Shown: positions 1 through 6,688, numbered from the stretch's first letter. The stretch: 6,746 nt of DNA from SUG2458 sp051872335 (GCA_051872335.1 JBJEDT010000038.1:1-6746); one strand, 5' to 3'. The notes: generated from the sequence alone by a model not told the origin. Program-made: numbers and translations.

Positions 1-147
1 GCCAGGACTCTTTTATTTTCCTAAATTTAGTCTCACATCATTTGAATTAGTACAGGCTGATGTAATTGCAACAATAAAATTCAATTATACTTATTCATTA
101 GTATATTTTATGTTTTTGTTACATTTATGTTGTCATTTAACAAAAAT
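1..147. other. Left-edge segment without a recognised gene
   Basis: No gene was recognised here. On the plus strand, one frame is open from base 2 to a TGA at 167-169 (about 55 codons). It has no visible start, runs into the 3' end of the ABC-F gene on the other strand, and its conceptual product matches no family I know. The other two plus frames stop at 22-24 and 48-50. The composition is slightly less AT-extreme in bases 1-80 than in 81-147. A 10-base palindrome CTAAATTTAG lies at 21-30. The segment could be the downstream flank of the ABC-F operon, the tail of a converging gene, or part of a repeat or insertion sequence cut by the window edge. Confidence 0.4.
113..146 (-). terminator. Weak candidate stem-loop after the ABC-F gene
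   Basis: A 9-bp perfect inverted repeat (TTTTTGTTA at 113-121, TAACAAAAA at 138-146) encloses a 16-base loop and sits just past the leftward stop codon at 148-150. The stem is almost all A/T. The leftward strand continues with CATAAAATA instead of a T-run, so it is a poor intrinsic terminator. A smaller hairpin (TATACT at 86-91 with AGTATA at 100-105) follows further downstream. Position after the stop is the main reason to list it. Confidence 0.2.
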
Positions 148-2022
148 TTATTCAAATAAAAGCAATTGATTCATTAAATCATCAAGTTTATCATTTATTT
201 CTTTCTCTTTATTTTCTAATAAGAGCATTTTGTCCTTATCTAAATAATTTTCTTCTTTGAACATATCTTCCTTAATTTCTTTAAGTTTCTTTTCTAAAAT
301 AGTAATATCTTTTTCAATTTTACTTTTAGAAACATTAGGTTTCCTTTCAACCGTTTGATTATATTTCTTATCAGAATAAGAAAGATTTTCATTTTTTTTA
401 ATAATTTCATCTTCAATAGATTTAAAAGAATCATAATTGCCTTCATGATAATATGGTTCTTTATCGTAAACATATAATATTTTATTAGCAATACTATTAA
501 TGAAGTAACGATCATGCGAAACAAAAATTATACAAGAGTTAAATCCTTTTAATGCGTCAATTAAACTTTCCTTTGTGATTAAGTCTAAATGATTTGTTGG
601 CTCGTCTAAAATTAAAACATCATAATCATTTAATACAATTTTGGCAAGTATCAATCTCATTACTTCTCCACCAGATAAAAAAGAAACATTTTTAAAAACA
701 TCATCTCCATGGAATCCAAACTTTCCAAGATGATTTCGTAATTCTTTTTCACCTAATAATGGATATAAATTTAAAAGATACTCTAAAATAGAACAATCTT
801 CATTAAATATGAAATCATTTTGTTGGATATAACCAATTTTTAGAGGGCAAAGTCTATTAATTGAACCATCTACTAAAGGGATTTCCCTTAAAATAGTCTT
901 TAGTAAAGTTGTCTTACCAGTACCATTATCACCAATAATTGCTAAATGATCTCCACCAAAAAGATAAAATGAAAAAGGTTTAATCAAAACTTTATCACTA
1001 AAACCTATAGTGCAATCTTCAAAATAAATAATTTTTTTATCATTTCGAATTTCACCGTCAAAAGAAAATTTTATTGCTCTTTCACTTGATAATGGTTTAT
1101 CTATTTTTATCATATGTTCAAGTTTCTTTTCTCTATCCTTCGCTCTACTGACAAATCTTGGTTTTGGTTTGAAATATTCAATAAATCTTTTCATTCTTTC
1201 TATTTCTTTTTGTTGTATTGAATACTCTTTCATCTTAATTTCATAGTTAGCTTTTTTTTGAGCTACATAACTATCAAAATTTCCATTATATGTTACCGAT
1301 GTATTATGTTCAATCTCAACAACTTTATTTGCAACTTCATTAATAAAATATCGATCATGTGATACAAATAAAATTGCACCATTATAACATTTCAAATATT
1401 GTTCTAACCAGTCGATTGTAGACACATCAAGATGATTTGTTGGTTCATCAAGTATTAATAAATCAGGTTTTAAAAGTAACAATTTGATAAAAGCCATTTT
1501 AGTTCTTTCTCCACCAGAAAACGATTTTATAGGTCGATCGATTACTTCTTTGCTAAAGCCAAATTTAAAAAGCATCATCTCAATTCGATAATTATAGTCA
1601 TAACCTCCTAGACGCTCAAACTCGTCCACTTTATTTATATATTTTTTTTCTAAATCTTTATTACTAGGATCTAAAGAATATTCATTTGCTAACTCATTCA
1701 TTCTCTTTTCCGTTTCAATAACATCTTTAAAAACTAAAAGTGCTTCTTCTTTTAATGTGTTATCAAGTGATTCAATAACATTTTGAGATAAATATCCTAT
1801 AGTTTTATTTTTAGCTATCGATATACATCCTTTTAAATCCGTTGTTCCATTATTAGAAATTTCTTCTTCACCTAATATAATTTTCAATAATGTAGATTTC
1901 CCTGTGCCATTATTGCCAACAATTGCAACGCGATCATTATCATTAATATTAAAATTTATATCATGAAAAAGTTCAGTAGAACCAAATTTTTTTGTTATAT
2001 TTTGAACAGACAATAAAATCAT
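148..2022 (-). CDS. ABC-F family ATPase (YdiF-like), ribosome-associated
   Basis: This is a cytosolic tandem-ATPase protein of 624 residues with no membrane segments. ABC-F proteins bind the ribosomal E site and help resolve stalled or inhibited ribosomes; some give antibiotic resistance. Domain 1 has Walker A GNNGTGKST (36-44), signature SFSGGERTK (167-175), Walker B with DEPTNHLD (192-199) and the switch SHDRYF (221-226). A charged linker rich in Lys and Arg (about 255-310) matches the P-site tRNA interaction region. Domain 2 has GDNGTGKTT (364-372), FLSGGEVMR (448-456), DEPTNHLD (473-480) and SHDRYF (502-507). Residues about 565-620 form a charged coiled-coil tail as in YdiF/Uup-type members. 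Both catalytic glutamates are present, so it should hydrolyse ATP. The ATG at 2022 overlaps the upstream stop by four bases and has GGAGG at 2030-2034. The class is certain; whether it is housekeeping or a resistance factor cannot be read from sequence. Confidence 0.95.
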   Translation of the reverse strand: MILLSVQNITKKFGSTELFHDINFNINDNDRVAIVGNNGTGKSTLLKIILGEEEISNNGTTDLKGCISIAKNKTIGYLSQNVIESLDNTLKEEALLVFKDVIETEKRMNELANEYSLDPSNKDLEKKYINKVDEFERLGGYDYNYRIEMMLFKFGFSKEVIDRPIKSFSGGERTKMAFIKLLLLKPDLLILDEPTNHLDVSTIDWLEQYLKCYNGAILFVSHDRYFINEVANKVVEIEHNTSVTYNGNFDSYVAQKKANYEIKMKEYSIQQKEIERMKRFIEYFKPKPRFVSRAKDREKKLEHMIKIDKPLSSERAIKFSFDGEIRNDKKIIYFEDCTIGFSDKVLIKPFSFYLFGGDHLAIIGDNGTGKTTLLKTILREIPLVDGSINRLCPLKIGYIQQNDFIFNEDCSILEYLLNLYPLLGEKELRNHLGKFGFHGDDVFKNVSFLSGGEVMRLILAKIVLNDYDVLILDEPTNHLDLITKESLIDALKGFNSCIIFVSHDRYFINSIANKILYVYDKEPYYHEGNYDSFKSIEDEIIKKNENLSYSDKKYNQTVERKPNVSKSKIEKDITILEKKLKEIKEDMFKEENYLDKDKMLLLENKEKEINDKLDDLMNQLLLFE

Positions 2023-2825
2023 TTATTTGCCTCCAGACTATTAAAATTAACCTTTATAAATTGTGCAGTTTTAAATTTTTCTTCTTGATCCTCTATATCA
2101 TCATTAACATAAAAAACCGTTTTTATAAGCTTCTTTTTATCTTTAATTTTTAAAAGATTTTCTTTTCTTAAGAAACATGAAGATACTGCACCATTAACAA
2201 TAGTTCTTTCCCAAAAAATTAGTCGTTTATTAATTATATAGGAAGGACATCCACATAAAACATTTAATAATGTTTGAAATACATCATCACAAATCATACA
2301 TCCAATATCACCTACATTGTACAAACTTTGTTTCATAATGTTAAAAAATGATTCCAAATCATTTTCTTCAATGATATTAGTCTTATTTTTAAAAGGTACA
2401 TAAAGTTTAAAACTTCCTTTTTTTCCAAATCCAATCTCATCTTTATCACCATAAATGTAATTTCTATTATTAAAAGATTTTTTACATTTTTTTGATTTGA
2501 AAATACTATCGATAAAACCATTTCCACTATAAAAATCATATTTTTTTTCGAAATATAAAAAAGAATCTTTTGTTAAGAAGGTAATTTCATAATTGCGATA
2601 TAGAGCAGCTAATAGCAATAATATCGTAGGATAATTATTTTTATATTTAGTTAATATTTTATTTCCAGGTTCTAAACCTTTATTTTCCATATAAGAAATC
2701 ATCCTAAACATATCATAATATAGTTCTTCAAAATTCTTTACTATTAAATGTCCGTATTCTTTATATAAAATAGCAGTTTTATCAGGATAATTTTTTAATA
2801 TACTTTTAAACTTATCTATAATCAC
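2019..2825 (-). CDS. Degenerate, half-length ANL (AMP-binding enzyme)-like protein
   Basis: This 268-residue soluble protein is not assigned to a known gene. Residues 1-85 follow the N-terminal pattern of acyl-CoA synthetases and DltA-like adenylating enzymes: a PDKTAIL segment (14-20), a FEELYYDM helix like the usual TYxEL region, ENKGLEPGNKI (47-57) resembling the GVKPGDRV turn, and a following NNYPTILLLLAALYRNYEITFL-like stretch (63-84). The place of the phosphate-binding loop (T/S)SG(S/T)TGxPKG seems taken by GFGKKGSFK (132-140), which keeps glycines and a lysine but not the Ser/Thr pattern. Residues 156-240 still resemble the next helix and strand repeats. The protein ends where the catalytic second half of the core and the mobile C-terminal domain should begin. 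Cysteines 176, 179, 191 and 193 form a CxxC...CxC cluster. It starts with GTG at 2825 behind AAGGGGG, and its TGA overlaps the ABC-F start. The frame is intact over its whole length, so it is either a retained non-catalytic relative or a recently truncated gene. Confidence 0.55.
   Translation of the reverse strand: MIIDKFKSILKNYPDKTAILYKEYGHLIVKNFEELYYDMFRMISYMENKGLEPGNKILTKYKNNYPTILLLLAALYRNYEITFLTKDSFLYFEKKYDFYSGNGFIDSIFKSKKCKKSFNNRNYIYGDKDEIGFGKKGSFKLYVPFKNKTNIIEENDLESFFNIMKQSLYNVGDIGCMICDDVFQTLLNVLCGCPSYIINKRLIFWERTIVNGAVSSCFLRKENLLKIKDKKKLIKTVFYVNDDIEDQEEKFKTAQFIKVNFNSLEANK
2030..2034 (-). promoter_or_regulatory. Ribosome binding site of the ABC-F gene, inside the upstream gene
   Basis: GGAGG lies 7 bases before the ATG at 2022-2020 and is contained in the last codons of the upstream gene (the Leu-Glu-Ala codons). 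With the ATGA overlap at 2019-2022, this favours translational coupling and fixes the ABC-F start. Confidence 0.8.
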
Positions 2826-2830
2826 AATAC

Positions 2831-2837
2831 TTCCCCC
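2831..2837 (-). promoter_or_regulatory. Ribosome binding site selecting the GTG start at 2825
   Basis: On the leftward strand AAGGGGG ends 5 bases before GTG (2825-2823). It is G-rich and close to the Shine-Dalgarno consensus, which supports GTG as the initiation codon. The TTG that overlaps it at 2827-2825 is out of frame. Confidence 0.65.
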
Positions 2838-2903
2838 TTCTTCATTTTAAATTAAATTAAAATATTAAGAAATAAAAAATCATATTTAAATTAGTTTTTA
2901 TTG

Positions 2904-2909
2904 TATAAT
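2904..2909 (+). promoter_or_regulatory. Consensus -10 box for pfp
   Basis: TATAAT matches the sigma-70 (SigA) -10 consensus exactly and lies 23 bases before the ATG of the phosphofructokinase gene, giving a leader of only about 15-20 bases. The expected -35 position (about 2881-2886) reads CATATT, a poor match, so an A/T-rich upstream element may help. AGGAGG at 2921-2926 follows as the ribosome binding site. Confidence 0.55.
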
Positions 2910-2932
2910 AAGAGAGATTTAGGAGGCTATTC

Positions 2933-4147
2933 ATGAAATACAATGCAATTTATGGCCAATCAGGTGGACCTACATCTATAATTAATTCATCTTTATATGG
3001 CGTTATTAAAGAATGTAAAAAACATAAAAGAAAAATTGACCAATTATTTATTATGAAAAATGGTATTGATGGATTAATTAGTAATCAAATCATTAATGCT
3101 AATAAACTTTCAAGAAAAAATATTAATTTACTTAAATTTACACCTAGTGCCTTTTGTGGTTCAGTAAGAAAGAAACTAGATGAACCATCCTTAAATAATA
3201 AAGATTATTTAAAAATTATCTCCACATTAAAAGAAAACAATATACGTTATATTTTTTTAAATGGTGGAAATGATTCAATGGATACTGCTTTAAAATTATC
3301 AAAGTTTTTTGAATTAATTGATTATAAATGTATTGTAGTAGGAATTCCTAAAACTATTGATAATGATTTATTGTATACTGACCATACACCTGGTTTTGGT
3401 AGTGCTGCAAAGTTTATCGTTAATACTATGCAATGTTTAACATATGATAATGACTGCTATAATAATGGGAGAGTAAATATTGTTGAGATTATGGGCCGTG
3501 ATACAGGTTGGTTAACAGCTTCATCTATTCTTGCATCTAAAAATAATTGTGCACCCGATTTAATTTATGTACCTGAGGTAGATTTTTCAATTGAAAAATT
3601 TCTAAATGATGTAAAAAAAATATATAAAAAGAAAAAAAGAGTCTTAGTTGCTGTTTCAGAAGGTATTCATGACAAAGAAGGAAACCTAATTTTACAAAAT
3701 AGTACTTCTGATGTGTTTCACCATGCTCAATTAGGAGGGGTTGCATATTACTTAACTCAAATTATTCAAAATGAACTCCATATTCCTACAAGGGCTATTG
3801 AATTATCTATACTCCAAAGATCATTTGCACCTTTAATTTCTAAAGTTGATCAAATTGAAGCTATTAATTGTGGAAGAGAAGCAGTTAAATTGGCACTTTT
3901 AAATAAAACTTGTAAAATGATTACAATGGTTCGAGCAAATACAAAAAAATATAAAATCAAATACTATTATCAAGATATATTAGAAATAGCAAATAACATT
4001 AAATATCTTGATAAAAAATATATTAACAGCAAAAATAATAATATTAATTCATCTTTCTTAAATTATATTGAACCTTTAATTGGTGGTAAAATAATCAATC
4101 CTTCAACAAATGGATTGAATGATTTTTCAAATAAACAATCTAAATAG
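2933..4147 (+). CDS. pfp: Pyrophosphate-type 6-phosphofructokinase (PPi-PFK)
   Basis: This enzyme phosphorylates fructose 6-phosphate to fructose 1,6-bisphosphate in glycolysis. The sequence points to pyrophosphate rather than ATP as donor, which makes the step reversible. Of its 404 residues, the key ones are: N-terminal GQSGGPTSIIN (8-18), typical of PPi enzymes; GGNDSMDT (111-118), where Asp114 takes the position of the glycine in the ATP-type GGDGS; PKTIDND (139-145), with the PPi-type lysine in place of the ATP-type PGTIDND glycine; MGRDTGWL (187-194) for sugar-phosphate binding; SEGI (242-245); and LSILQRS (291-297), the counterpart of LGxxQRGG. The length exceeds the roughly 320 residues of bacterial ATP enzymes and suits the PPi group. 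The ATG is set by AGGAGG six bases upstream. It stands alone on the plus strand, and a hairpin terminator follows directly. Donor choice is inferred from motifs; it may be annotated elsewhere simply as pfkA. Confidence 0.88.
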   Translation: MKYNAIYGQSGGPTSIINSSLYGVIKECKKHKRKIDQLFIMKNGIDGLISNQIINANKLSRKNINLLKFTPSAFCGSVRKKLDEPSLNNKDYLKIISTLKENNIRYIFLNGGNDSMDTALKLSKFFELIDYKCIVVGIPKTIDNDLLYTDHTPGFGSAAKFIVNTMQCLTYDNDCYNNGRVNIVEIMGRDTGWLTASSILASKNNCAPDLIYVPEVDFSIEKFLNDVKKIYKKKKRVLVAVSEGIHDKEGNLILQNSTSDVFHHAQLGGVAYYLTQIIQNELHIPTRAIELSILQRSFAPLISKVDQIEAINCGREAVKLALLNKTCKMITMVRANTKKYKIKYYYQDILEIANNIKYLDKKYINSKNNNINSSFLNYIEPLIGGKIINPSTNGLNDFSNKQSK

Positions 4148-4149
4148 TT

Positions 4150-4180
4150 AAAAGATATCCATTTAATTGGATATCTTTTT
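4150..4180. terminator. Shared bidirectional terminator between pfp and the phosphate transporter
   Basis: An 11-bp perfect stem (AAAAGATATCC at 4150-4160, GGATATCTTTT at 4169-4179) with an 8-base loop lies between the convergent stop codons. On the plus strand the stem runs into a T-run at 4176-4181, making a good intrinsic terminator for the phosphofructokinase gene. On the minus strand it starts right after the TAA of the transporter (4182-4180), with a shorter T4 tail, so it probably serves both genes. Confidence 0.85.
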
Positions 4181-5844
4181 TATTTAGTATCTTTATCTAG
4201 AATAGATTCACTTACAAAGAATAGATGGTCTCCAGCACGTTCAAGATTTGAGATTAGATTAATAAATACACCAGAAGATTTAGGTAAACATTCATTATTT
4301 TCAAGTCTAGTAATGTGTTCTTTTATCATCGTTTCCCTTAAATCATCAATGTTTTCTTCACAATTACTAATTTGCTCAATAAGTTTATTTTTTGTTTTAT
4401 AATGAGATGCATCATTTAAATTACTTACATTTTTAAATTGATTTTCTAACATACCCATACATAGCGTTAATTCTTGATTAACTTTTTCTGAAAAATTAAT
4501 ATCGTTATTAATTACTTTTTTTGTATAGCCAATCATATTATCAGCTATTTCAATCAATCTATAGAAGTCATTAATGATTTTATGAAGTTTAGCAATATCA
4601 TGTTCTTGTGTATCAAGTTTACAAGTAGATGAAATTTTAACTAAATAAGCAAGTAATTCTTCATTTAATGATTGTACATTTTGCATATCTTCGCGTAACT
4701 TATGTCTTCTTTCATAATCTCTATCAAGCAACATATCAAACCCATTTTTTAGAGCGTTCATAGATAATTCACCCAATCTAAAAGCTTCTTTAGTAGCTTG
4801 ATCAATAGCAATTGAAGGTGTATGGAGAAAACGATCATCAATATATGTCGTGACCTGTTCATTCTTTTTGTCCTTTATTATTAACTGAGATAGTTTTACA
4901 AAATACTTACTTAAAGGAGCAAAAATTAGAGTACATATTATATTAAAAAAAGTATGAAACATTGCTATGCTTGTTTGAGGAGCTCCGCTAAACCATTTAT
5001 TAAACGTAAAATCCATAAAATTTGGAACAAACAATAAGAAAATGAAAAATAGTATCGCACCAAATGTATTAAACATCAAATGAATCAATGATGTTCTTTT
5101 TGCATTTACACTAGCACCTATAGAAGAAATCAATGCTGTTGAACACGAACCTATATTAGAACCTAAAATGATATATAAAATTGCATTCCCTCCGGTAGTT
5201 CCGCCTCCTATAACCATTCCTACGGCAGCCATAGAAATCAAAATAGTTGTCACAGCACTTGATGATTGAACAATTGCAGTAAATAAAATACCAAAAAGTA
5301 AAAGTAAGAAAGGATTACTACATGAGCTTAAAAAAGATGTTACCTCTGATAATTTATTAAATTCTGACATTGAATTTTTCATAAGCGATAATGCAACAAA
5401 AACTAATCCTAAACCAGCAATAGCCAAACCAGTAGTTTTTACTTTTTCTTTTTTGCATACCATATAAATAACCATTCCAATAATTGAAAATAAGGTAGCA
5501 TAGAGAGCAACATCAAAACTTCCGAGAGCAGCTATTTGTGCCGTAATAGTTGTTCCTATATTTGCACCCATAATCATGGCTGTCGCTTGAAGTAAGGACA
5601 TAGCACCAGCATTAACAAAACCAACAATCATAATAGTTGTTGCACCACTTGATTGTATAATAGCAGTTGTTAAAGCACCAATACCAATACCTACAGGGAT
5701 ATTTTTAGATGTTTTAGAAAATAATTTTTTTAACCCAACATTAGCTAGTCTTTCTATATTATCAGATAGCATTTTAAACCCAACAAGTAAAATTCCTAAT
5801 CCACTTAATAATGTAATGATTGCTTCGATTACTTCAGTTTTCAT
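4180..5844 (-). CDS. Na+/phosphate cotransporter family protein (NptA/YjbB type) with PhoU-like domain
   Basis: This inner-membrane transporter of 554 residues belongs to the PNaS (Na/Pi cotransporter II) family. The N-terminal part (about 1-325) is hydrophobic and carries the family's internal duplication: TAIIQSSGATT (60-70) with GANIGTT (93-99), repeated as TAIVQSSSAVTT (189-200) with GSNIGSC (228-234). The QSS motifs form the phosphate/sodium site. Residues about 345-550 form a helical cytosolic PhoU-like domain ending in NLERAGDH (533-540). The family includes importers and, as for E. coli YjbB, exporters, so direction cannot be stated. The frame extends upstream to a TTG at 5901, but that would translate AAGGAGG (5849-5855). 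The ATG at 5844 directly behind that site is the likely start. The gap of 109 bases to upp holds no clear terminator. TTGAAA (5901-5896) could be a -35, but its -10 is weak, so co-transcription with upp remains possible. Confidence 0.93.
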   Translation of the reverse strand: MKTEVIEAIITLLSGLGILLVGFKMLSDNIERLANVGLKKLFSKTSKNIPVGIGIGALTTAIIQSSGATTIMIVGFVNAGAMSLLQATAMIMGANIGTTITAQIAALGSFDVALYATLFSIIGMVIYMVCKKEKVKTTGLAIAGLGLVFVALSLMKNSMSEFNKLSEVTSFLSSCSNPFLLLLFGILFTAIVQSSSAVTTILISMAAVGMVIGGGTTGGNAILYIILGSNIGSCSTALISSIGASVNAKRTSLIHLMFNTFGAILFFIFLLFVPNFMDFTFNKWFSGAPQTSIAMFHTFFNIICTLIFAPLSKYFVKLSQLIIKDKKNEQVTTYIDDRFLHTPSIAIDQATKEAFRLGELSMNALKNGFDMLLDRDYERRHKLREDMQNVQSLNEELLAYLVKISSTCKLDTQEHDIAKLHKIINDFYRLIEIADNMIGYTKKVINNDINFSEKVNQELTLCMGMLENQFKNVSNLNDASHYKTKNKLIEQISNCEENIDDLRETMIKEHITRLENNECLPKSSGVFINLISNLERAGDHLFFVSESILDKDTK

Positions 5845-5848
5845 AGGT

Positions 5849-5855
5849 CCTCCTT
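5849..5855 (-). promoter_or_regulatory. Ribosome binding site that decides the transporter start
   Basis: AAGGAGG lies four bases before the ATG at 5844-5842. Starting at the upstream TTG (5901) would place this site inside the coding region and add 19 residues, including a Gly-Gly-Pro encoded by the Shine-Dalgarno itself. No comparable site precedes that TTG. Confidence 0.85.
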
Positions 5856-5953
5856 GAACTATATACAATATTTTCTTATTTAAAATTAATTTAATTTTCA
5901 AGCATAAATAATCATTTTTTAAATATGCAAAATTGCTAAATCAACATTTCGAT

Positions 5954-6580
5954 TTATTTTGTTCCAAAAATTCTATCTCCTGCATCACCCAAACCAGGAA
6001 GAATATAGCCCTTATCATTCAATTTTTCATCTAGAGCTGCCAAATAAATATGCACTTCAGGAAATGCTTTTTCTACTGCTTCAACACCAGAAGGGCATCC
6101 TACTAAACACATTAATCTAATATTTGTATAACCTCTAGATTTAACTGCATTAATTGCTGCAATTGCACTACCACCTGTAGCTAACATAGGATCCACTATA
6201 ACAACTAAAGGGTTATCTGCTTCAGGTAACTTAAAATAATATTCAACAGGTTCAAGTGTTTTCTCATTTCTATACATTCCAATATGTCCTATACGTGCAG
6301 TTGGAATCATATTCCTAACTCCATCAACCATACCAATTCCAGCTCTTAAAATAGGAGCTAAAATAATTTTGTTAGCTAATTTTTTCTTTGCCAATTTAAT
6401 GCCTGTAGGTGTTTCTATTAACTCACTAGAATCATTAACATCTATATCTTTAAAAACTTCAAAACTCATTAAAGATCCAATCTCATCTAATGTTTCTCTA
6501 AATTCTTTTGATTTGGTATTTTTATCTCGCATTATTGATAATTTTACTTGAATCAGTGGATGCTTTACTATAGTCAACAT
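5954..6580 (-). CDS. upp: Uracil phosphoribosyltransferase
   Basis: This cytosolic pyrimidine salvage enzyme makes UMP and pyrophosphate from uracil and PRPP. The 208-residue protein is close to the usual length of about 209 and is collinear with Bacillus Upp. It has HPLIQVKL at the N-terminus (7-14), ILAPILRAGIGMVDG (73-87), EYYFKLP (113-119), the PRPP loop VDPMLATGGSA (129-139), the ALDEKLND segment (182-189), and the uracil-binding C-terminus GYILPGLGDAGDR (191-203) ending in FGTK. All signature residues are intact. The frame extends to a TTG at 6604, but that would translate GGAGG (6588-6592). The ATG at 6580, seven bases behind that site, gives the family N-terminus. It lies upstream of the phosphate transporter on the same strand. 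The Bacillus-type neighbours glyA and the atp operon are not visible here. Confidence 0.97.
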   Translation of the reverse strand: MLTIVKHPLIQVKLSIMRDKNTKSKEFRETLDEIGSLMSFEVFKDIDVNDSSELIETPTGIKLAKKKLANKIILAPILRAGIGMVDGVRNMIPTARIGHIGMYRNEKTLEPVEYYFKLPEADNPLVVIVDPMLATGGSAIAAINAVKSRGYTNIRLMCLVGCPSGVEAVEKAFPEVHIYLAALDEKLNDKGYILPGLGDAGDRIFGTK

Positions 6581-6587
6581 AAACTTT

Positions 6588-6592
6588 CCTCC
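6588..6592 (-). promoter_or_regulatory. Ribosome binding site that decides the upp start
   Basis: GGAGG lies seven bases before the ATG at 6580-6578. It excludes the longer reading from TTG at 6604, which would add eight residues absent from other uracil phosphoribosyltransferases. Confidence 0.88.
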
Positions 6593-6617
6593 ATTTGAAA
6601 CCAATTACTTTATTTAT

Positions 6618-6628
6618 TTTATACTATA
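6618..6628 (-). promoter_or_regulatory. Possible upp promoter -10 region
   Basis: The leftward strand reads TATAGTATAAA (6628-6618), giving two overlapping -10 candidates, TATAGT and TATAAA, about 40 bases upstream of the upp start. The region 6629-6656 is A/T-rich, but no TTGACA-like -35 stands at the right distance. A promoter is expected here because a strong terminator lies just upstream (6657-6685). Confidence 0.35.
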
Positions 6629-6656
6629 ATCACATTATTTAAAAGTTTTTTAAAAT

Positions 6657-6685
6657 AAAAAAACCTAATACAAATTTGTATTAGG
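6657..6685 (-). terminator. Strong leftward intrinsic terminator upstream of upp
   Basis: A perfect 22-base palindrome (CCTAATACAAA at 6664-6674, TTTGTATTAGG at 6675-6685) is followed on the leftward strand by seven Ts (6663-6657). In RNA the stem would be about nine pairs with a small loop. It should end transcripts from a leftward gene beyond the right edge and separate that gene from upp. Confidence 0.8.
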
Positions 6686-6688
6686 AAA

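Larger units (their letters stand above)
2826..2932. promoter_or_regulatory. Divergent intergenic region (ANL-like/ABC-F operon and pfp)
   Basis: These 107 bases separate two divergently transcribed units and must hold both promoters. The segment is almost pure A/T apart from the two Shine-Dalgarno sites. A 7-bp inverted repeat (ATTTTAA at 2844-2850, TTAAAAT at 2857-2863) lies just upstream of the leftward start. It could be an operator or simply a product of the composition. A possible leftward -10 is TAAAAT (2849-2844), without a convincing -35. Confidence 0.5.

Noticed and set aside
294..524. Leftward open frame inside the ABC-F gene (76 residues)
   Set aside because: It lies wholly inside the ABC-F coding region in another frame, is rich in Ile, Lys and Met as expected from AT-rich DNA, and has no supported start.
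148..2022. Antibiotic-resistance ABC-F with a regulatory leader peptide
   Set aside because: The gene is translationally coupled to an upstream gene instead of following an attenuating leader, and its motifs fit the general YdiF-like group. Resistance cannot be claimed from the sequence.
2333..2539. Leftward open frame inside the ANL-like gene (68 residues)
   Set aside because: It is an out-of-frame shadow of the longer gene, without a ribosome binding site or recognisable domain.
3537..3746. Leftward open frame antisense to the phosphofructokinase gene
   Set aside because: It is antisense to a strongly conserved coding region, and its Phe- and His-rich product is a by-product of that sequence.
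2825..4180. Alternative genetic code (TGA as Trp) as in Mycoplasma
   Set aside because: TGG codes Trp in the genes checked, and a TGA stop at 2021-2019 sits exactly at a typical stop/start overlap, which fits the standard bacterial code.
5845..5901. N-terminal extension of the transporter from a TTG at 5901
   Set aside because: It would translate the AAGGAGG site at 5849-5855, and no ribosome binding site precedes the TTG.
6369..6551. Rightward open frame antisense to upp (60 residues)
   Set aside because: It is fully antisense to the conserved N-terminal part of upp and has no Shine-Dalgarno site.
6581..6604. N-terminal extension of upp from a TTG at 6604
   Set aside because: It would translate the GGAGG site at 6588-6592, and the family N-terminus begins at the ATG at 6580.
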